Below are positions 30,115-38,621 of a DNA stretch of 64,000 nucleotides, one piece after another. Source of the DNA: Olavius algarvensis Delta 4 endosymbiont. GTDB taxonomy: Bacteria; Desulfobacterota; Desulfobacteria; Desulfobacterales; CAJINA01. The notes under the pieces were generated by a model that was not told where the DNA came from, ran no database searches, and saw only the letters and a program-made list of their open reading frames with translations. The number at the start of each line of letters is the position of its first letter. The first letter of the stretch is position 1. A program made the position numbers and the translations under genes. The stretch is taken from NCBI GenBank assembly GCA_905176665.1, contig CAJINA010000149.1, positions 124,001 through 188,000 on the forward strand, written 5' to 3'.

Positions 30115-30603
30115 TTATTTCCGTAATCCGACGATCGGTTGCACAAATTTTGATTCGGCGTCCCATGGAAACAAGATCCAGGTGTCCTGGCTGACCTCCG
30201 TTATAAAGGTGTCTACCAGTGGGCGGCCGGCCGGTTTGGCGTAAACAGTTGCAAAATGAGCTTTCGGCAGCATCTCTCGAACGGAGCGGGCGGTATTGCC
30301 GGTATCGACGAGGTCATCGATGATCAACCAGCCTTCCCCATCGCTCTGGACGGACTTCAAAATTTCAATTTCGCCCTGGCGGTCTTGCCAACTGTAGCTG
30401 GCGATACAAACGGTATCCACCAGGCGAATGTCCAGTTCCCGGGCGATGATGGCCGCCGGGACAAGGCCGCCGCGGGTAACGGCCACGATACCTTCGAAAA
30501 AGTCCAAATCCAGAAGACGCCAGGCCAAAGCCCTGGAGTCCCGATGCAACTGTTCCCATGAGATGGGGTATGTTTTGGTATAGGGCATGTCTTCCATTGG
30601 CAT
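30115..30603 (-). CDS. Purine (xanthine/guanine) phosphoribosyltransferase
   Basis: The 162-residue protein resembles Gpt, which joins xanthine, guanine or hypoxanthine to PRPP. The PRPP-binding loop is [15 protein letters not shown] near residue 95, and [19 protein letters not shown] near 41 is the usual N-terminal motif. Its C-terminal part ([10 protein letters not shown]) is also typical of Gpt. It sits inside the BMP-type nucleoside transport operon, so imported bases or nucleosides would be salvaged at once. A short 51-bp gap follows the permease gene. Confidence 0.88.
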   Translation of the reverse strand: MPMEDMPYTKTYPISWEQLHRDSRALAWRLLDLDFFEGIVAVTRGGLVPAAIIARELDIRLVDTVCIASYSWQDRQGEIEILKSVQSDGEGWLIIDDLVDTGNTARSVREMLPKAHFATVYAKPAGRPLVDTFITEVSQDTWILFPWDAESKFVQPIVGLRK

Positions 30604-30654
30604 AAATCCATTTTTATAAATATTTACAGATATATAGAATTTCCACAGATATAT

Positions 30655-31575
30655 TCACTCCGCCGGTTCGATGTTGATTCCCAAAGCGGCCGGAGATTGG
30701 GCTCGGGTGCCTTTGCGGGAAGAGAGGACCAGGACCAGAACCGTCAGGCCGTATGGCAGCATCAGTAGCAACGAAGAAGGAATGTGAGTCCCCATCGCCT
30801 GCAGGCGCAACTGGAAGGCCATAATTCCGCCGAAAAGGTAAGCCCCGATGAGCGCGCGCTCCGGGCGCCAGAAAGCAAAGATAACCAGGGCTACGGCAAT
30901 CCACCCCCTTCCAGCCGACATCCCGCTGGTCCATAGATGCGTGTAAGCCAGCGATAAATAGGCCCCTCCCAGGCCAACCAGGAACCCGCCGCCGATAACC
31001 CCGGCCCAGCGATACAGGTGCACGGACACGCCGGCAGCCAAAGCGGCTTCAGGATATTCACCCACACTGCGCAGGCGCAGGCCCCACTTCGTGTTGCGAA
31101 AAAACAGCCACAAAAGGGGTACGATGAGATAGGAACCATAGACCAACGGGTCCTGGTTGAAGAACACCGGGCCAAGTCCGGGAATATCCGCCAGTAGCGG
31201 CAGGGGAACCGCTGAAAAGCCGGTAACTTTCTGTCCGACAAACGGGGTGCCGAGGTAGTCGGCCAGGCCCGTACCCAGAATCGTCAGGGCCAATCCAGAC
31301 ACAACCTGGTTGCCCTGGAAACCAATGCAGACCAGACCATGCAGGGCAGCCAACAGCCCGCCGGCCAGTCCGCCTACCAGGAAAGCCAGGGTTGCCTGGC
31401 CGGTGTACAGTGCGGCAATAAAGCCCGCCAGGGCCCCCACCATCATCATGCCCTCGACTCCCAGGTTTAGAATCCCGACTTTTTCAGTTACGATTTCTCC
31501 CAGGGTCGCGTACAGGATCGGTGTCCCGGATTGAACAGTGGCGGCGAGCAGCAGAATGATAATTTCCGCAGACAT
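30655..31575 (-). CDS. ABC transporter permease, nucleoside/BMP type (second)
   Basis: The 306-residue multi-pass membrane protein matches the BPD-transp-2 permeases (YufQ/NupQ type). Typical segments are ATLGEIVTEKVGILNLGVEGMMMVGALAGF and NTKWGLRLRSVGEYPEAALAAGVSV. It starts with ATG overlapping the first permease stop by one base (TAATG), so the two permeases are coupled. Together they should form the membrane channel of the importer. Confidence 0.92.
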   Translation of the reverse strand: MSAEIIILLLAATVQSGTPILYATLGEIVTEKVGILNLGVEGMMMVGALAGFIAALYTGQATLAFLVGGLAGGLLAALHGLVCIGFQGNQVVSGLALTILGTGLADYLGTPFVGQKVTGFSAVPLPLLADIPGLGPVFFNQDPLVYGSYLIVPLLWLFFRNTKWGLRLRSVGEYPEAALAAGVSVHLYRWAGVIGGGFLVGLGGAYLSLAYTHLWTSGMSAGRGWIAVALVIFAFWRPERALIGAYLFGGIMAFQLRLQAMGTHIPSSLLLMLPYGLTVLVLVLSSRKGTRAQSPAALGINIEPAE

Positions 31576-32636
31576 TACTTTTTATGCACCCCTAACCGGT
31601 ATTGGTTAAAGAACCCGGCGGCCAGGACGGTAAGCAGGATCAGTCCCTCCATGATGCTACCGAAGGCCGCCGGAACCTGCAGATCGAGCTGCAGGTTTTC
31701 TACACCGACGCGCAAACCGGCCAGGAGAAAAGATGCCAGGCCGATGTACAGTGGATTCAGCCTGGCCAGCCAGGCTACCACGATGGCAGTGTAGCCGTAG
31801 CCAACCATGATGCTGGGCTGTAGTCGGTTCAGGTTGGCCGAAGCTTCCAGAAATCCAGCGCAACCGGCGAGGGCTCCGCTGATCACCATCACCAGAATGA
31901 CCAGGCGTTCATAGGGCAGGCGGGCGTAGCGGGCGCAACGGACATTTTCACCGCTGGCCATAAGTTCGAAACCGAGCCGGGAGTAACGCAAAAAAATCCA
32001 GATGAGAACACCGAAGAGAAAACAGAGCAGGGTGCCCCAATTCAGCCGGGTTGATCCAGTGGTGGCCACCACCGCCGCGGGCGAAAAGACCGGCGTCATG
32101 GGAAAGCCGTAGCTTTCCTGATCTTTCCAGGGGCCGTATACCAGGTAGTCCAGAAATAAAATGGCAATGTAATTCATCATCAGGGTGACGATGATTTCGT
32201 TAGCTTTCATGCGCAGCTTCAGCACAGCCGGGATGCAGGCCCAGAGCCCACCGGCAAATAGTGCCATGCCGAGCATGCCGGGAAGCATCACCAGGGGCCC
32301 CAGGCCTTTAAAGGTCAGGGCAAACCAGCTGGCCCCGATGGCGCCCAGGGCGAATTGACCCTCGGCCCCGATGTTCCAGATCTGCAGCCGGAAGGCCACC
32401 GCGACTCCCAGTGAACACAAGAAAAGAGGGATCGCCTTTACCAGACAATCTTCCAGGGCCCAGATGGAACCAAAGGCTCCCAGGAACAGGCGCACAATTC
32501 CCTCCAGGGCCGGTTTGTCCTGGAAAGCGAGCATGGCAGCGCTGATTCCCAGGGAGAGCAAGACGGCTCCAGATAAAACGAGACAGGAATGCCAGAGCGG
32601 CAATTCCTGTCTCCTATGAATCCGGAAACGGATCAT
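31575..32636 (-). CDS. ABC transporter permease, nucleoside/BMP type (first)
   Basis: The 353-residue membrane protein belongs to the YufP/NupP branch: ALPVFLC-like helices, RLQIWNIGAEGQFALGAIGA, and MKANEIIVTLMMNYIAILFLDYL are family landmarks. It follows the substrate-binding protein gene by 3 bp. The N-terminus is basic (MIRFRIHRRQE), consistent with a cytoplasmic start. Confidence 0.92.
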   Translation of the reverse strand: MIRFRIHRRQELPLWHSCLVLSGAVLLSLGISAAMLAFQDKPALEGIVRLFLGAFGSIWALEDCLVKAIPLFLCSLGVAVAFRLQIWNIGAEGQFALGAIGASWFALTFKGLGPLVMLPGMLGMALFAGGLWACIPAVLKLRMKANEIIVTLMMNYIAILFLDYLVYGPWKDQESYGFPMTPVFSPAAVVATTGSTRLNWGTLLCFLFGVLIWIFLRYSRLGFELMASGENVRCARYARLPYERLVILVMVISGALAGCAGFLEASANLNRLQPSIMVGYGYTAIVVAWLARLNPLYIGLASFLLAGLRVGVENLQLDLQVPAAFGSIMEGLILLTVLAAGFFNQYRLGVHKK

Positions 32637-32639
32637 CTT

Positions 32640-33776
32640 CTACTCGGTTGTGCCGATGACACCCTTGACGAACCAGGTCGTGCCCAGCAATTCCTTATCC
32701 GCCGCGGATGCATTGGCCGCAATTTTCACATTGCCGGCCTGATCATGGATAGGACCGGTAAAGACCTTCACCTTTCCAGCGGTAAGGTCAGTCTTCATGG
32801 CCAAGACCTTCTTCTGGATATCGGCCGGCACCATGGCGCCGAAGGGCGCCAGGGCGACGATCCCCTGGTCCATGCCCGGCCACGCGGCCATACTCTTCCA
32901 GGTGCCGTTTTTAACCTGGTTGACAATGTCAACGTAATAAGAGCCCCAATTCCAGATGGGGGCCGTCAGGTGTGCCTTGGGAGCAAACGCCGACATGTCT
33001 GAGTTATAGCCGACCGAATAAACGCCTTTTTCCTGAGCAGCTTCCTGGGGGCCCGGGCTGTCCTGGTGTTGGGCAATCACGTCCGCACCGATATCGAGCA
33101 GGCTTTTGGCGGCTTCTTTTTCGGTGGCGGGGTCGTACCAGGTTTTGGTCCAGACAACCCGGACTTCGACCGCCGGATTCAAACTCTGGGAGCCAAGGGT
33201 AAAGGCATTGATACCCCGAATCACCTCAGGGATCGGAAACGCGGCCACATACCCCAGCGTATTGTTTTTCGTCATGGCCCCGGCCACCATACCGGAAAGG
33301 TACCGCGCCTGGTACATGCGGCCAAAGTAGTTGCCCATGTTCTCGGCGGTTTTGTAACCGGAGCAATGCATAAAGATGGTTTTAGGGAATTTCTTGGCCA
33401 CATTGAGCATGGGGTCCATGTAACCGAAGCTGGTGGCAAAGATGACATCAAAGCCCTTGCGCGCCATGTTCTGTATGACCCTCTCCGAATCAGGGCCCTC
33501 CTTGACTGATTCCACAAAAGAGGTGGTGACGCCTTCCATGGCTTCAACGGCCAGGCGGCCCTGGTTGTGGGCGTAGGACCAGCCCGCGTCGCCCACCGGT
33601 GAGACGTAGACAAAACCGACTTTGAGCGCTTTGCCGTCTTCCGTTTTGACCTGGGCTCTCTCCGGTTGTTTTTCTTGGACCGGTGCAACCGGCTTCTTTT
33701 CGACCAGGAAGATGTTCCACACGATGATGAACAATAACAGGACGCCGACAGCTAGAATGATAAGGCCTTTTTTCAT
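32640..33776 (-). CDS. BMP-family substrate-binding protein
   Basis: The 378-residue protein is a PnrA/BMP-type nucleoside-binding protein: VGFVYVSPVGDAGWSYAHNQGR, FATSFGYMDPMLNVAKKFP and DVIAQHQDSPGPQEAAQEKGV are family segments. The N-terminal hydrophobic helix (LIILAVGVLLLFIIVWNIFLV) has no lipobox cysteine, so it is probably anchored by that uncleaved helix, unusual for the family. It heads the operon with two permeases, a phosphoribosyltransferase and the ATPase. Confidence 0.9.
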   Translation of the reverse strand: MKKGLIILAVGVLLLFIIVWNIFLVEKKPVAPVQEKQPERAQVKTEDGKALKVGFVYVSPVGDAGWSYAHNQGRLAVEAMEGVTTSFVESVKEGPDSERVIQNMARKGFDVIFATSFGYMDPMLNVAKKFPKTIFMHCSGYKTAENMGNYFGRMYQARYLSGMVAGAMTKNNTLGYVAAFPIPEVIRGINAFTLGSQSLNPAVEVRVVWTKTWYDPATEKEAAKSLLDIGADVIAQHQDSPGPQEAAQEKGVYSVGYNSDMSAFAPKAHLTAPIWNWGSYYVDIVNQVKNGTWKSMAAWPGMDQGIVALAPFGAMVPADIQKKVLAMKTDLTAGKVKVFTGPIHDQAGNVKIAANASAADKELLGTTWFVKGVIGTTE

Positions 33777-33873
33777 TATGATCTCCTGAAACTAATGATT
33801 GGTTCGGTGATAAAGCACAGCCTTGCAGGGGCTGCCGCAGTTCGAGAATGTCGTGTTATAGGAAGGCGCAGGA

Positions 33874-34179
33874 TTAAATGTCAACACCGTCACGCATCTT
33901 TTCTAAATACGCGTCCCACTCCATGGGCAGCAGATTTTTTTTCTGGTTGTTGCACGCTTTGCAGCAGGGGACCACGTTGCCTTTGGTCGTTTTGCCACCC
34001 CGGGCAATGGGGACCACATGATCCATGGTGAGGGCCTGCGGGGCGGTCGGCCGGTCGCAGTAATGGCAGCGGCCTTTGGCGCAGCGTCGTTTCCACCATT
34101 GCGAGGCTCGCAGTTCGCGGGCGTTGCGTTTTTCGCGCTTAAGGTCGGCCTCATCGGGATAAAATTGATAGGGATCCAT
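33874..34179 (-). CDS. HNH endonuclease-domain protein
   Basis: The 101-residue protein carries a small HNH nuclease fold: CHYCDRP, MDHVVPIARGG and CCKACNNQKKN give the four-cysteine zinc site and the DH catalytic motif. The N-terminus is rich in charge. No mobile-element context is present: it lies between the ATP-grasp gene and the nucleoside transport operon. The biological role of such stand-alone HNH proteins is not known. AGGAAGAGGG precedes the ATG. Confidence 0.85.
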   Translation of the reverse strand: MDPYQFYPDEADLKREKRNARELRASQWWKRRCAKGRCHYCDRPTAPQALTMDHVVPIARGGKTTKGNVVPCCKACNNQKKNLLPMEWDAYLEKMRDGVDI

Positions 34180-34223
34180 CCCTCTTCCTTTATCGTTTCC
34201 AGCAACACAATACCAGTGCTAAA

Positions 34224-35060
34224 TCAATCTTTGCAGGTCGCCAGCCAGGTCTCGATTTCAGGAATGAGCAGTTGATAGAACGCTTCGCTGCCCCCGAGAC
34301 CGGAGCGCCCGAAAAAATAATTGATTTCCAGAAATAGCGGGGCAGGGCCCGGTGCGGAGGCATCGAAGATAATATCGACACCGGCCAGGTTGATCCCGGT
34401 TTGGGTGCACATGGCAAGGGTTGCCTCCCGACCGATCTGCTGCAGGTCTTCGTCGGCATCATGCTCAATGCTGGCTCCGGCAGCCACGCTCGTACCAAAG
34501 GAATGCCGGCCTGGCTGAATGCGCCAGTATGAGATCAACCGCTGGTTGATCACGGCCACCCGCAAAGAGCGGCGGCCATGGGGAATATAGGCCTGCAGGA
34601 TAAAGCCAGCCAGCCCGGCCTTTTCGAACTCAGCGGCCTGATACAGTTTGTCGGCCAGCGCCTTGCGAGAGTTGATCAGATAGACGGTTTGACCTTCCCC
34701 GCCCCAGTCGAATTTGAAAACAAAAGGAAACGGTATCGGCAACGTCTCGTTATCAGAGGACTGTTGACAACTGAAATCCTCCAGATCCTTGTAAATTAGC
34801 GTATTCGGAAACGGCACATTCAATTTTTTAAAAAGGGTGGCCTGTCCGGTTTTTCCAGGGTAGGCAAAGCGGTGGCTGTAATCCGGGAATACGTGGGCGC
34901 AGTTTTCGATGGCCATGCGGTACAAGGACTCGCGACAGCCCTGCGGCAAAATGACAGCGGAGGCCGATTGAATCTCGGCCAGCTCTTCCGGACCAGGATC
35001 CCGTCCGGCTACGATGATATTTGTATCGGCGTCAAAACAGGGATGAAAGGAAAGTATCAT
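34224..35060 (-). CDS. RimK-like ATP-grasp protein
   Basis: A 278-residue member of the glutathione synthase/RimK ATP-grasp superfamily. FVFKFDWGGEGQTVYLI is the ATP-binding lysine and glycine loop, LQAYIPHGRRSLRVAVI the middle, and GVDIIFDASA...FLEINYFFGRSGLGG carries the metal-binding Asp/Glu/Asn. The substrate is unknown. The start at 35060 lies 2 bp beyond repeat copy C, and the AGG of its ribosome-binding site (TAGGTTCGA) is inside the repeat arm. Confidence 0.8.
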   Translation of the reverse strand: MILSFHPCFDADTNIIVAGRDPGPEELAEIQSASAVILPQGCRESLYRMAIENCAHVFPDYSHRFAYPGKTGQATLFKKLNVPFPNTLIYKDLEDFSCQQSSDNETLPIPFPFVFKFDWGGEGQTVYLINSRKALADKLYQAAEFEKAGLAGFILQAYIPHGRRSLRVAVINQRLISYWRIQPGRHSFGTSVAAGASIEHDADEDLQQIGREATLAMCTQTGINLAGVDIIFDASAPGPAPLFLEINYFFGRSGLGGSEAFYQLLIPEIETWLATCKD

Positions 35061-35062
35061 TC

Positions 35063-35344
35063 GAACCTATCTTAAAAAGTTTTCATGTCGGGCGCAGCCT
35101 TTGGCGAAGCCTGATTGGCCCAAACTTCAGTCTCCGCTCAAGCTTCGGCTGATAGCCGCTTTTGGGCGTTCACAATAAATCCTCGAAATACCCGATGTGT
35201 TTACCACGTTGGGCATTGGCTTCGCTGGCACCTCCGGTTTACGACCCACATCTATATAAAAACAATATGCGGGAAGTCCCGCAACGCGGGGATCCTCATG
35301 GCCGCCTTGATTATGAACCAAAATCCGTTTTTTGAGATAGGTTC
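35063..35344. repeat. Dispersed palindromic element, copy C
   Basis: The 282-bp copy fills the whole gap from the ATP-grasp start to the era stop. Arms: GAACCTATCTTAAAAA (from 35063) pairs with the inverted GAACCTATCTCAAAAA ending at 35344, one mismatch. The core at 35180-35238 has the same extra segment as copy B (GGCATTGGCTTCGCTGGC). Right-arm word GGCCGCCTTGATTATGAACC belongs to the family. The last base of the right arm is the G of the era TAG stop. Confidence 0.82.
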
Positions 35345-36249
35345 TAGTAACCAAAACGCCGCAGTGCTTTTGTGTCCTGGCTCCAGTTTTTCTGGACCCG
35401 GACAAAGAGTTTCAGGTAGACGCGCGTATCCAGCATCTGTTCGATTTCCTTGCGGGCGGCGGCGCCGATCTGTTTGAGCTTGGCGCCCTTTTTACCGATG
35501 ATGATGCCTTTTTGAGAATCACGTTCCACGTGGATCGTGGCCGCGATGCGGGTGAGTTTTTTCACCCGGTCTTCTTTAAACGTATCGATGGTCACCGCTA
35601 CCGCGCAGGGGATTTCCTGCCCGGTCAGTCGGAAGGCTTTTTCACGAATCAATTCGGCAACCAGAAAACGGTACGGCAGGTCGGTGAGACTGTCTTCGGA
35701 AAAAAAAGGCGGCCCCGCGGGCAGGTAAGTTTCCATAACGGCCAGCAAAGCGTCCACACCGTCACCCGAGCGGGCCGATAGTGGCATGATGTCTCGAAAC
35801 GGAAATCGCTGGGACCAGGCTGCGATAGCCGGCAAGATGTCATTTTTCGGTACCAGGTCGGCCTTGTTCAGGGCCAGTACGACCGGGCACTTCAATTTCT
35901 CCAGGGCGTTTACCAGCATTTTTTCCGCCGGCGGGGCCGGGGCATCCAGATCGACCATCAGCAGCACGAGGTCTACATCACCCAGGGCCGTGAGGGCTAC
36001 GTCGACTATTCGCGTGTGAAGCTCACCGCGGGCCTGGTGCACCCCGGGCGTGTCGATAAACACCATCTGGGACTTCGCAAGGTGAGCCACGCCCAGAATC
36101 CGGTTGCGGGTTGTCTGGGGTTTTTTAGATGTGATGCTGATCTTCTCACCGAGAACACGGTTCAACAGGGTCGATTTGCCGGCGTTGGGAGGGCCGGCAA
36201 TGGCCACAAAACCTGACCGAAAACCGCGGTTTTCTTCACCGGATGCCAT
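35344..36249 (-). CDS. era: Ribosome-associated GTPase Era
   Basis: The 301-residue protein assists 30S subunit maturation. GTPase motifs: GPPNAGKSTLLNRVLG, DTPGVHQARGELHTR, NKADLVPK. The KH domain near the C-terminus has HVERDSQKGIIIGKKGAKLKQIG. Typical Era length. The TAG stop abuts repeat copy C. It starts inside the 3' end of engB (14-bp overlap), an unusual tight pairing of two assembly GTPases. Confidence 0.97.
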   Translation of the reverse strand: MASGEENRGFRSGFVAIAGPPNAGKSTLLNRVLGEKISITSKKPQTTRNRILGVAHLAKSQMVFIDTPGVHQARGELHTRIVDVALTALGDVDLVLLMVDLDAPAPPAEKMLVNALEKLKCPVVLALNKADLVPKNDILPAIAAWSQRFPFRDIMPLSARSGDGVDALLAVMETYLPAGPPFFSEDSLTDLPYRFLVAELIREKAFRLTGQEIPCAVAVTIDTFKEDRVKKLTRIAATIHVERDSQKGIIIGKKGAKLKQIGAAARKEIEQMLDTRVYLKLFVRVQKNWSQDTKALRRFGY

Positions 36250-36853
36250 CTTGCAGCTCCTCTTGCGGCGTGCGGGTCACCAGCGTTTCAATTATTTCCC
36301 AGAGCTGTTCCTTGCCCAGTCGGGATTTGGCCGAAAAGAGCGTAAGCTGGTCGCGGTCGACCTCCAGCGCAGCGGTAATAAGCCGGACCTGTTTGTTCCG
36401 TTTGTTTTTTGAAAGTTTATCGGCCTTGGTCAAAACCGGGATCACCGGGATGTGATAGAGGTTGAGCCAGTCGATAAAATTACGCTCCTCCACTTGGGGA
36501 AGCCGGCGGATGTCCATGATCAGGGTCACGGCCTGCAGGCTGGAGCGCCCCTTAAGGTATCCCTCGATCATGGGGCCCCATTTTTTCTTTACGGCTGCCG
36601 GCACCTTGGCATAGCCGTATCCGGGCAGGTCCACCAGGTAGAAAGCCTGGTTGACAATAAAAAAGTTAATCAACCGGGTCCGGCCCGGTGTGGAACTGGT
36701 CTTTACCAGGTGTTTACGGTTGACCAGGGTGTTGATCAGGGAAGATTTACCGACGTTGGACCGGCCGGCAAAAGCGATTTCCGGCAGGCGGGCCTCGGGA
36801 TACTGGTCCGGCTTAACGGCACTGGTCACAAATTCGGCGGATTTAACATGCAT
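36236..36853 (-). CDS. engB: Ribosome biogenesis GTPase EngB (YsxC/YihA)
   Basis: The 205-residue GTPase is needed for 50S assembly. Motifs: IAFAGRSNVGKSSLINTLV, TPGRTRLINFF, DLPGYGYAKV, LTKADKLSKN. The open frame extends to 36955, but the ATG at 36853 (MHVKSAEFVTSAVKPDQYPE) matches the usual N-terminus; the upstream part lies in an inverted-repeat element. It overlaps era by 14 bp. Confidence 0.95.
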   Translation of the reverse strand: MHVKSAEFVTSAVKPDQYPEARLPEIAFAGRSNVGKSSLINTLVNRKHLVKTSSTPGRTRLINFFIVNQAFYLVDLPGYGYAKVPAAVKKKWGPMIEGYLKGRSSLQAVTLIMDIRRLPQVEERNFIDWLNLYHIPVIPVLTKADKLSKNKRNKQVRLITAALEVDRDQLTLFSAKSRLGKEQLWEIIETLVTRTPQEELQDGIR

Positions 36854-36879
36854 CTCGAGAACCTGAAAATTCGGAATGT

Positions 36880-37075
36880 TTTCAATGCGAACGCCGCAAA
36901 CCCGAATATCGAAATTCGAAACAAAAAAGAAAAGCACAATGACTAAACCGATCAAACAAAACCTTAAACAAACGGATGAGCATCTGTTTCGGTCATTGGG
37001 ACATTTGGAATTTGAATTTGTTTCGGATTTGCGGTGTTCGCCTTTGAAACACTCCGTGCTTCGAATTTCGGGTTT
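36880..37075. repeat. Inverted-repeat element upstream of engB
   Basis: Two inverted pairs frame the region: TTCAATGCGAACGCCGCAAA (near 36881) matches the complement of 37022-37047, and AAACCCGAATATCGAAATTCGAA (near 36898) matches the complement of TTCGAATTTCGGGTTT (near 37060). The interior is rich in GAATTTG and CGAAAC words. It does not share the A-F family core. No coding gene was recognised. Confidence 0.65.
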
Positions 37076-37126
37076 AGTTGTTTTTTTAATCCAGGGCGTA
37101 ACAGTTTAAAGCTGTAGCGCCTGTAA

Positions 37127-38266
37127 TTATTTAACCTTGAAGTACTTCTCCAACCGATCCATGCCCTTTTCAATGTTCTCCATGGAGGTGGCGTAGGAGA
37201 ACCGCAGGTACCCCTCACCTTGGGGGCCGAAATCAATTCCCGGGGCAACGCCCACATGCGCATTTTCAAGAATATCGAAAGCCAGGGCATAAGAGTCGCG
37301 GGAGACATGTTTTGCATTGGCAAATACGTAAAAAGCACCGGTTGGCTCCACCGTGATTCCTAATCCCAGCCCCCGGATGCGCTCAAGCATGTACTTGCGC
37401 CGCCGGTTGTAGGTGTCGCGCATCCGGGCGGTGTCCTCGCCGGCCTCTTTTAAGGCGGTGATCCCGGCTTTTTGCACCATGGCATTGGCGGAAATAAAGA
37501 AGTTCTGGTGAATCTTCTGGATCGGTCGGACGAATTCGGGTGGTACGATGACATAGCCCAGACGCATACCGGTCATGGCATACAATTTCGAAAAGCCGTT
37601 AAGCACAAAGGCCCGGTCGGTAAACTCAAGGATCGAGTGCTCTTTCCCCTCGTATACCAGGCCGTGGTAAATTTCATCGGAAACAATATGGGGTCCGAGA
37701 CCGGCAATGGCTTCCAGACGCTCCGTCGAAATCAAGTTGCCGGTCGGATTGGACGGGTAGTTGATAAAAATTCCCTTGGTGAGGGGGCTGATTTTTTCCT
37801 TGATGGCCTCCGGTCGGTATTGAAAGCCGTCTTCTTCGAAGACCGGGACCGTTACCGGGACACCACCGATAAATTTAATGAAATTGGGGTAACAGGCGTA
37901 GTGCGGATCCGAAATGATGATCTCTTCGCCGGGCTCTACCAGGGCGGAAAACAACATGAAAATGGCCGGAGAGGTTCCCGAACAGACAATAATGTTCCCG
38001 GGATCGACCGTCACGCCATAGGTGTCCTGGTAGTATTCACAGATAGCCTCCCGCAGTTCGAGCAAGCCGAGGCTGTGGGTGTAGTGGGTGTAGCCGGCAT
38101 CCAGGGCCTGACAGGCGGCGGTCTTCACACACTGGGGCATATCAAAGTCCGGTTCACCAATTTCCAGGTGGACAATATCCACACCGTCTCTCTCCATTTC
38201 ATGGGCCTTTTCCAGCACATCCATAACAATGAAGGAGGTAATATCTCTGGTGCGAGCGGTTGTCAT
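37127..38266 (-). CDS. Pyridoxal phosphate-dependent class I/II aminotransferase
   Basis: The 379-residue enzyme transfers an amino group between an amino acid and a 2-oxo acid. HLEIGEPDFDMP near residue 33, CSGTSPAIFMLF, NYPSNPTGN near 175, SDEIYHGLVYEG and the PLP lysine in LNGFSKLYAMTGMRLGYV near 235 are fold-type I motifs. The substrate is not clear: aspartate or aromatic amino acids are likely. Upstream neighbours are hisG and hisI; a role in histidine or aromatic synthesis is inference. It starts at ATG preceded by AAGGAAAC. Confidence 0.9.
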   Translation of the reverse strand: MTTARTRDITSFIVMDVLEKAHEMERDGVDIVHLEIGEPDFDMPQCVKTAACQALDAGYTHYTHSLGLLELREAICEYYQDTYGVTVDPGNIIVCSGTSPAIFMLFSALVEPGEEIIISDPHYACYPNFIKFIGGVPVTVPVFEEDGFQYRPEAIKEKISPLTKGIFINYPSNPTGNLISTERLEAIAGLGPHIVSDEIYHGLVYEGKEHSILEFTDRAFVLNGFSKLYAMTGMRLGYVIVPPEFVRPIQKIHQNFFISANAMVQKAGITALKEAGEDTARMRDTYNRRRKYMLERIRGLGLGITVEPTGAFYVFANAKHVSRDSYALAFDILENAHVGVAPGIDFGPQGEGYLRFSYATSMENIEKGMDRLEKYFKVK

Positions 38267-38346
38267 TGAATGTTTCCTTAAAAACCTGGTCTTCAGGGCC
38301 AGGTTAGAGATAATTGGCCAAGCCGGGTTAGCTGCTGCCAGTGTTT

Positions 38347-38523
38347 AGGTCGAAGGCTGAAGACTGAAGGTCGGCTCGATAAAAGACCAATAATAACAAG
38401 GCTTTATCCGATTAATTTCTGCCCTTGATATTGAACCAAGATCCGCTTTTTGAGGCCGGTTCTAATACAATCAAGTCGATCAGATTGGTTTTAAGGTTTT
38501 TCTTCAGCCTTCAGTCTTCGGCC
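38347..38523. repeat. Inverted repeat with CTGAAG words
   Basis: AGGTCGAAGGCTGAAGACTG (from 38347) pairs with the complement of 38502-38523, which reads AGGCCGAAGACTGAAGGCTG. About 130 bases separate the arms, and a half-element related to copy C sits inside. Confidence 0.6.
38423..38463. repeat. Half-copy of dispersed palindromic element, right end type C
   Basis: CCTTGATATTGAACCAAG then ATCCGCTTTTTGAGGCCGG and TTCTA match the right arm of copy C (35307-35346) closely. The core and left arm are missing. Confidence 0.65.
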
Positions 38524-38585
38524 TGATTCCCTGTAGCCGGCCACAGGGGCACATGGTTACTTGGTTGAAAGCCCCTTAAAGGGGC

Positions 38586-38616
38586 AAAAAATCAAAGCCT
38601 GGCCCTCCGGACCAGG
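38586..38616 (-). terminator. Rho-independent terminator of hisI-hisG
   Basis: On the minus strand CCTGGTCC and GGGCCAGG form an 8-bp stem (one G-T pair) with a GGA loop, followed by CTTTGATTTTTTG. It starts just 6 bp after the hisG stop. Confidence 0.82.
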
Positions 38617-38621
38617 ATACT

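Larger units (their letters stand above)
38267..38621. other. hisG-aminotransferase intergenic region with repeats
   Basis: 355 bases with no gene. From the aminotransferase side: a hairpin AACCTGG...CCAGGTT (38283-38304), an inverted pair with CGAAGGCTGAAGACTGAAGG (38351-38370) and 38502-38523, a half-copy of the dispersed element (38423-38463), a GCCCCTTAAAGGGGC hairpin near 38571, and the hisG terminator (38586-38616). Confidence 0.6.

Noticed and set aside
29181..30194. A 337-codon open frame antisense to the ABC ATPase gene
   Set aside because: The opposite strand encodes a complete two-domain ATPase with all motifs. No independent signal supports the antisense frame.
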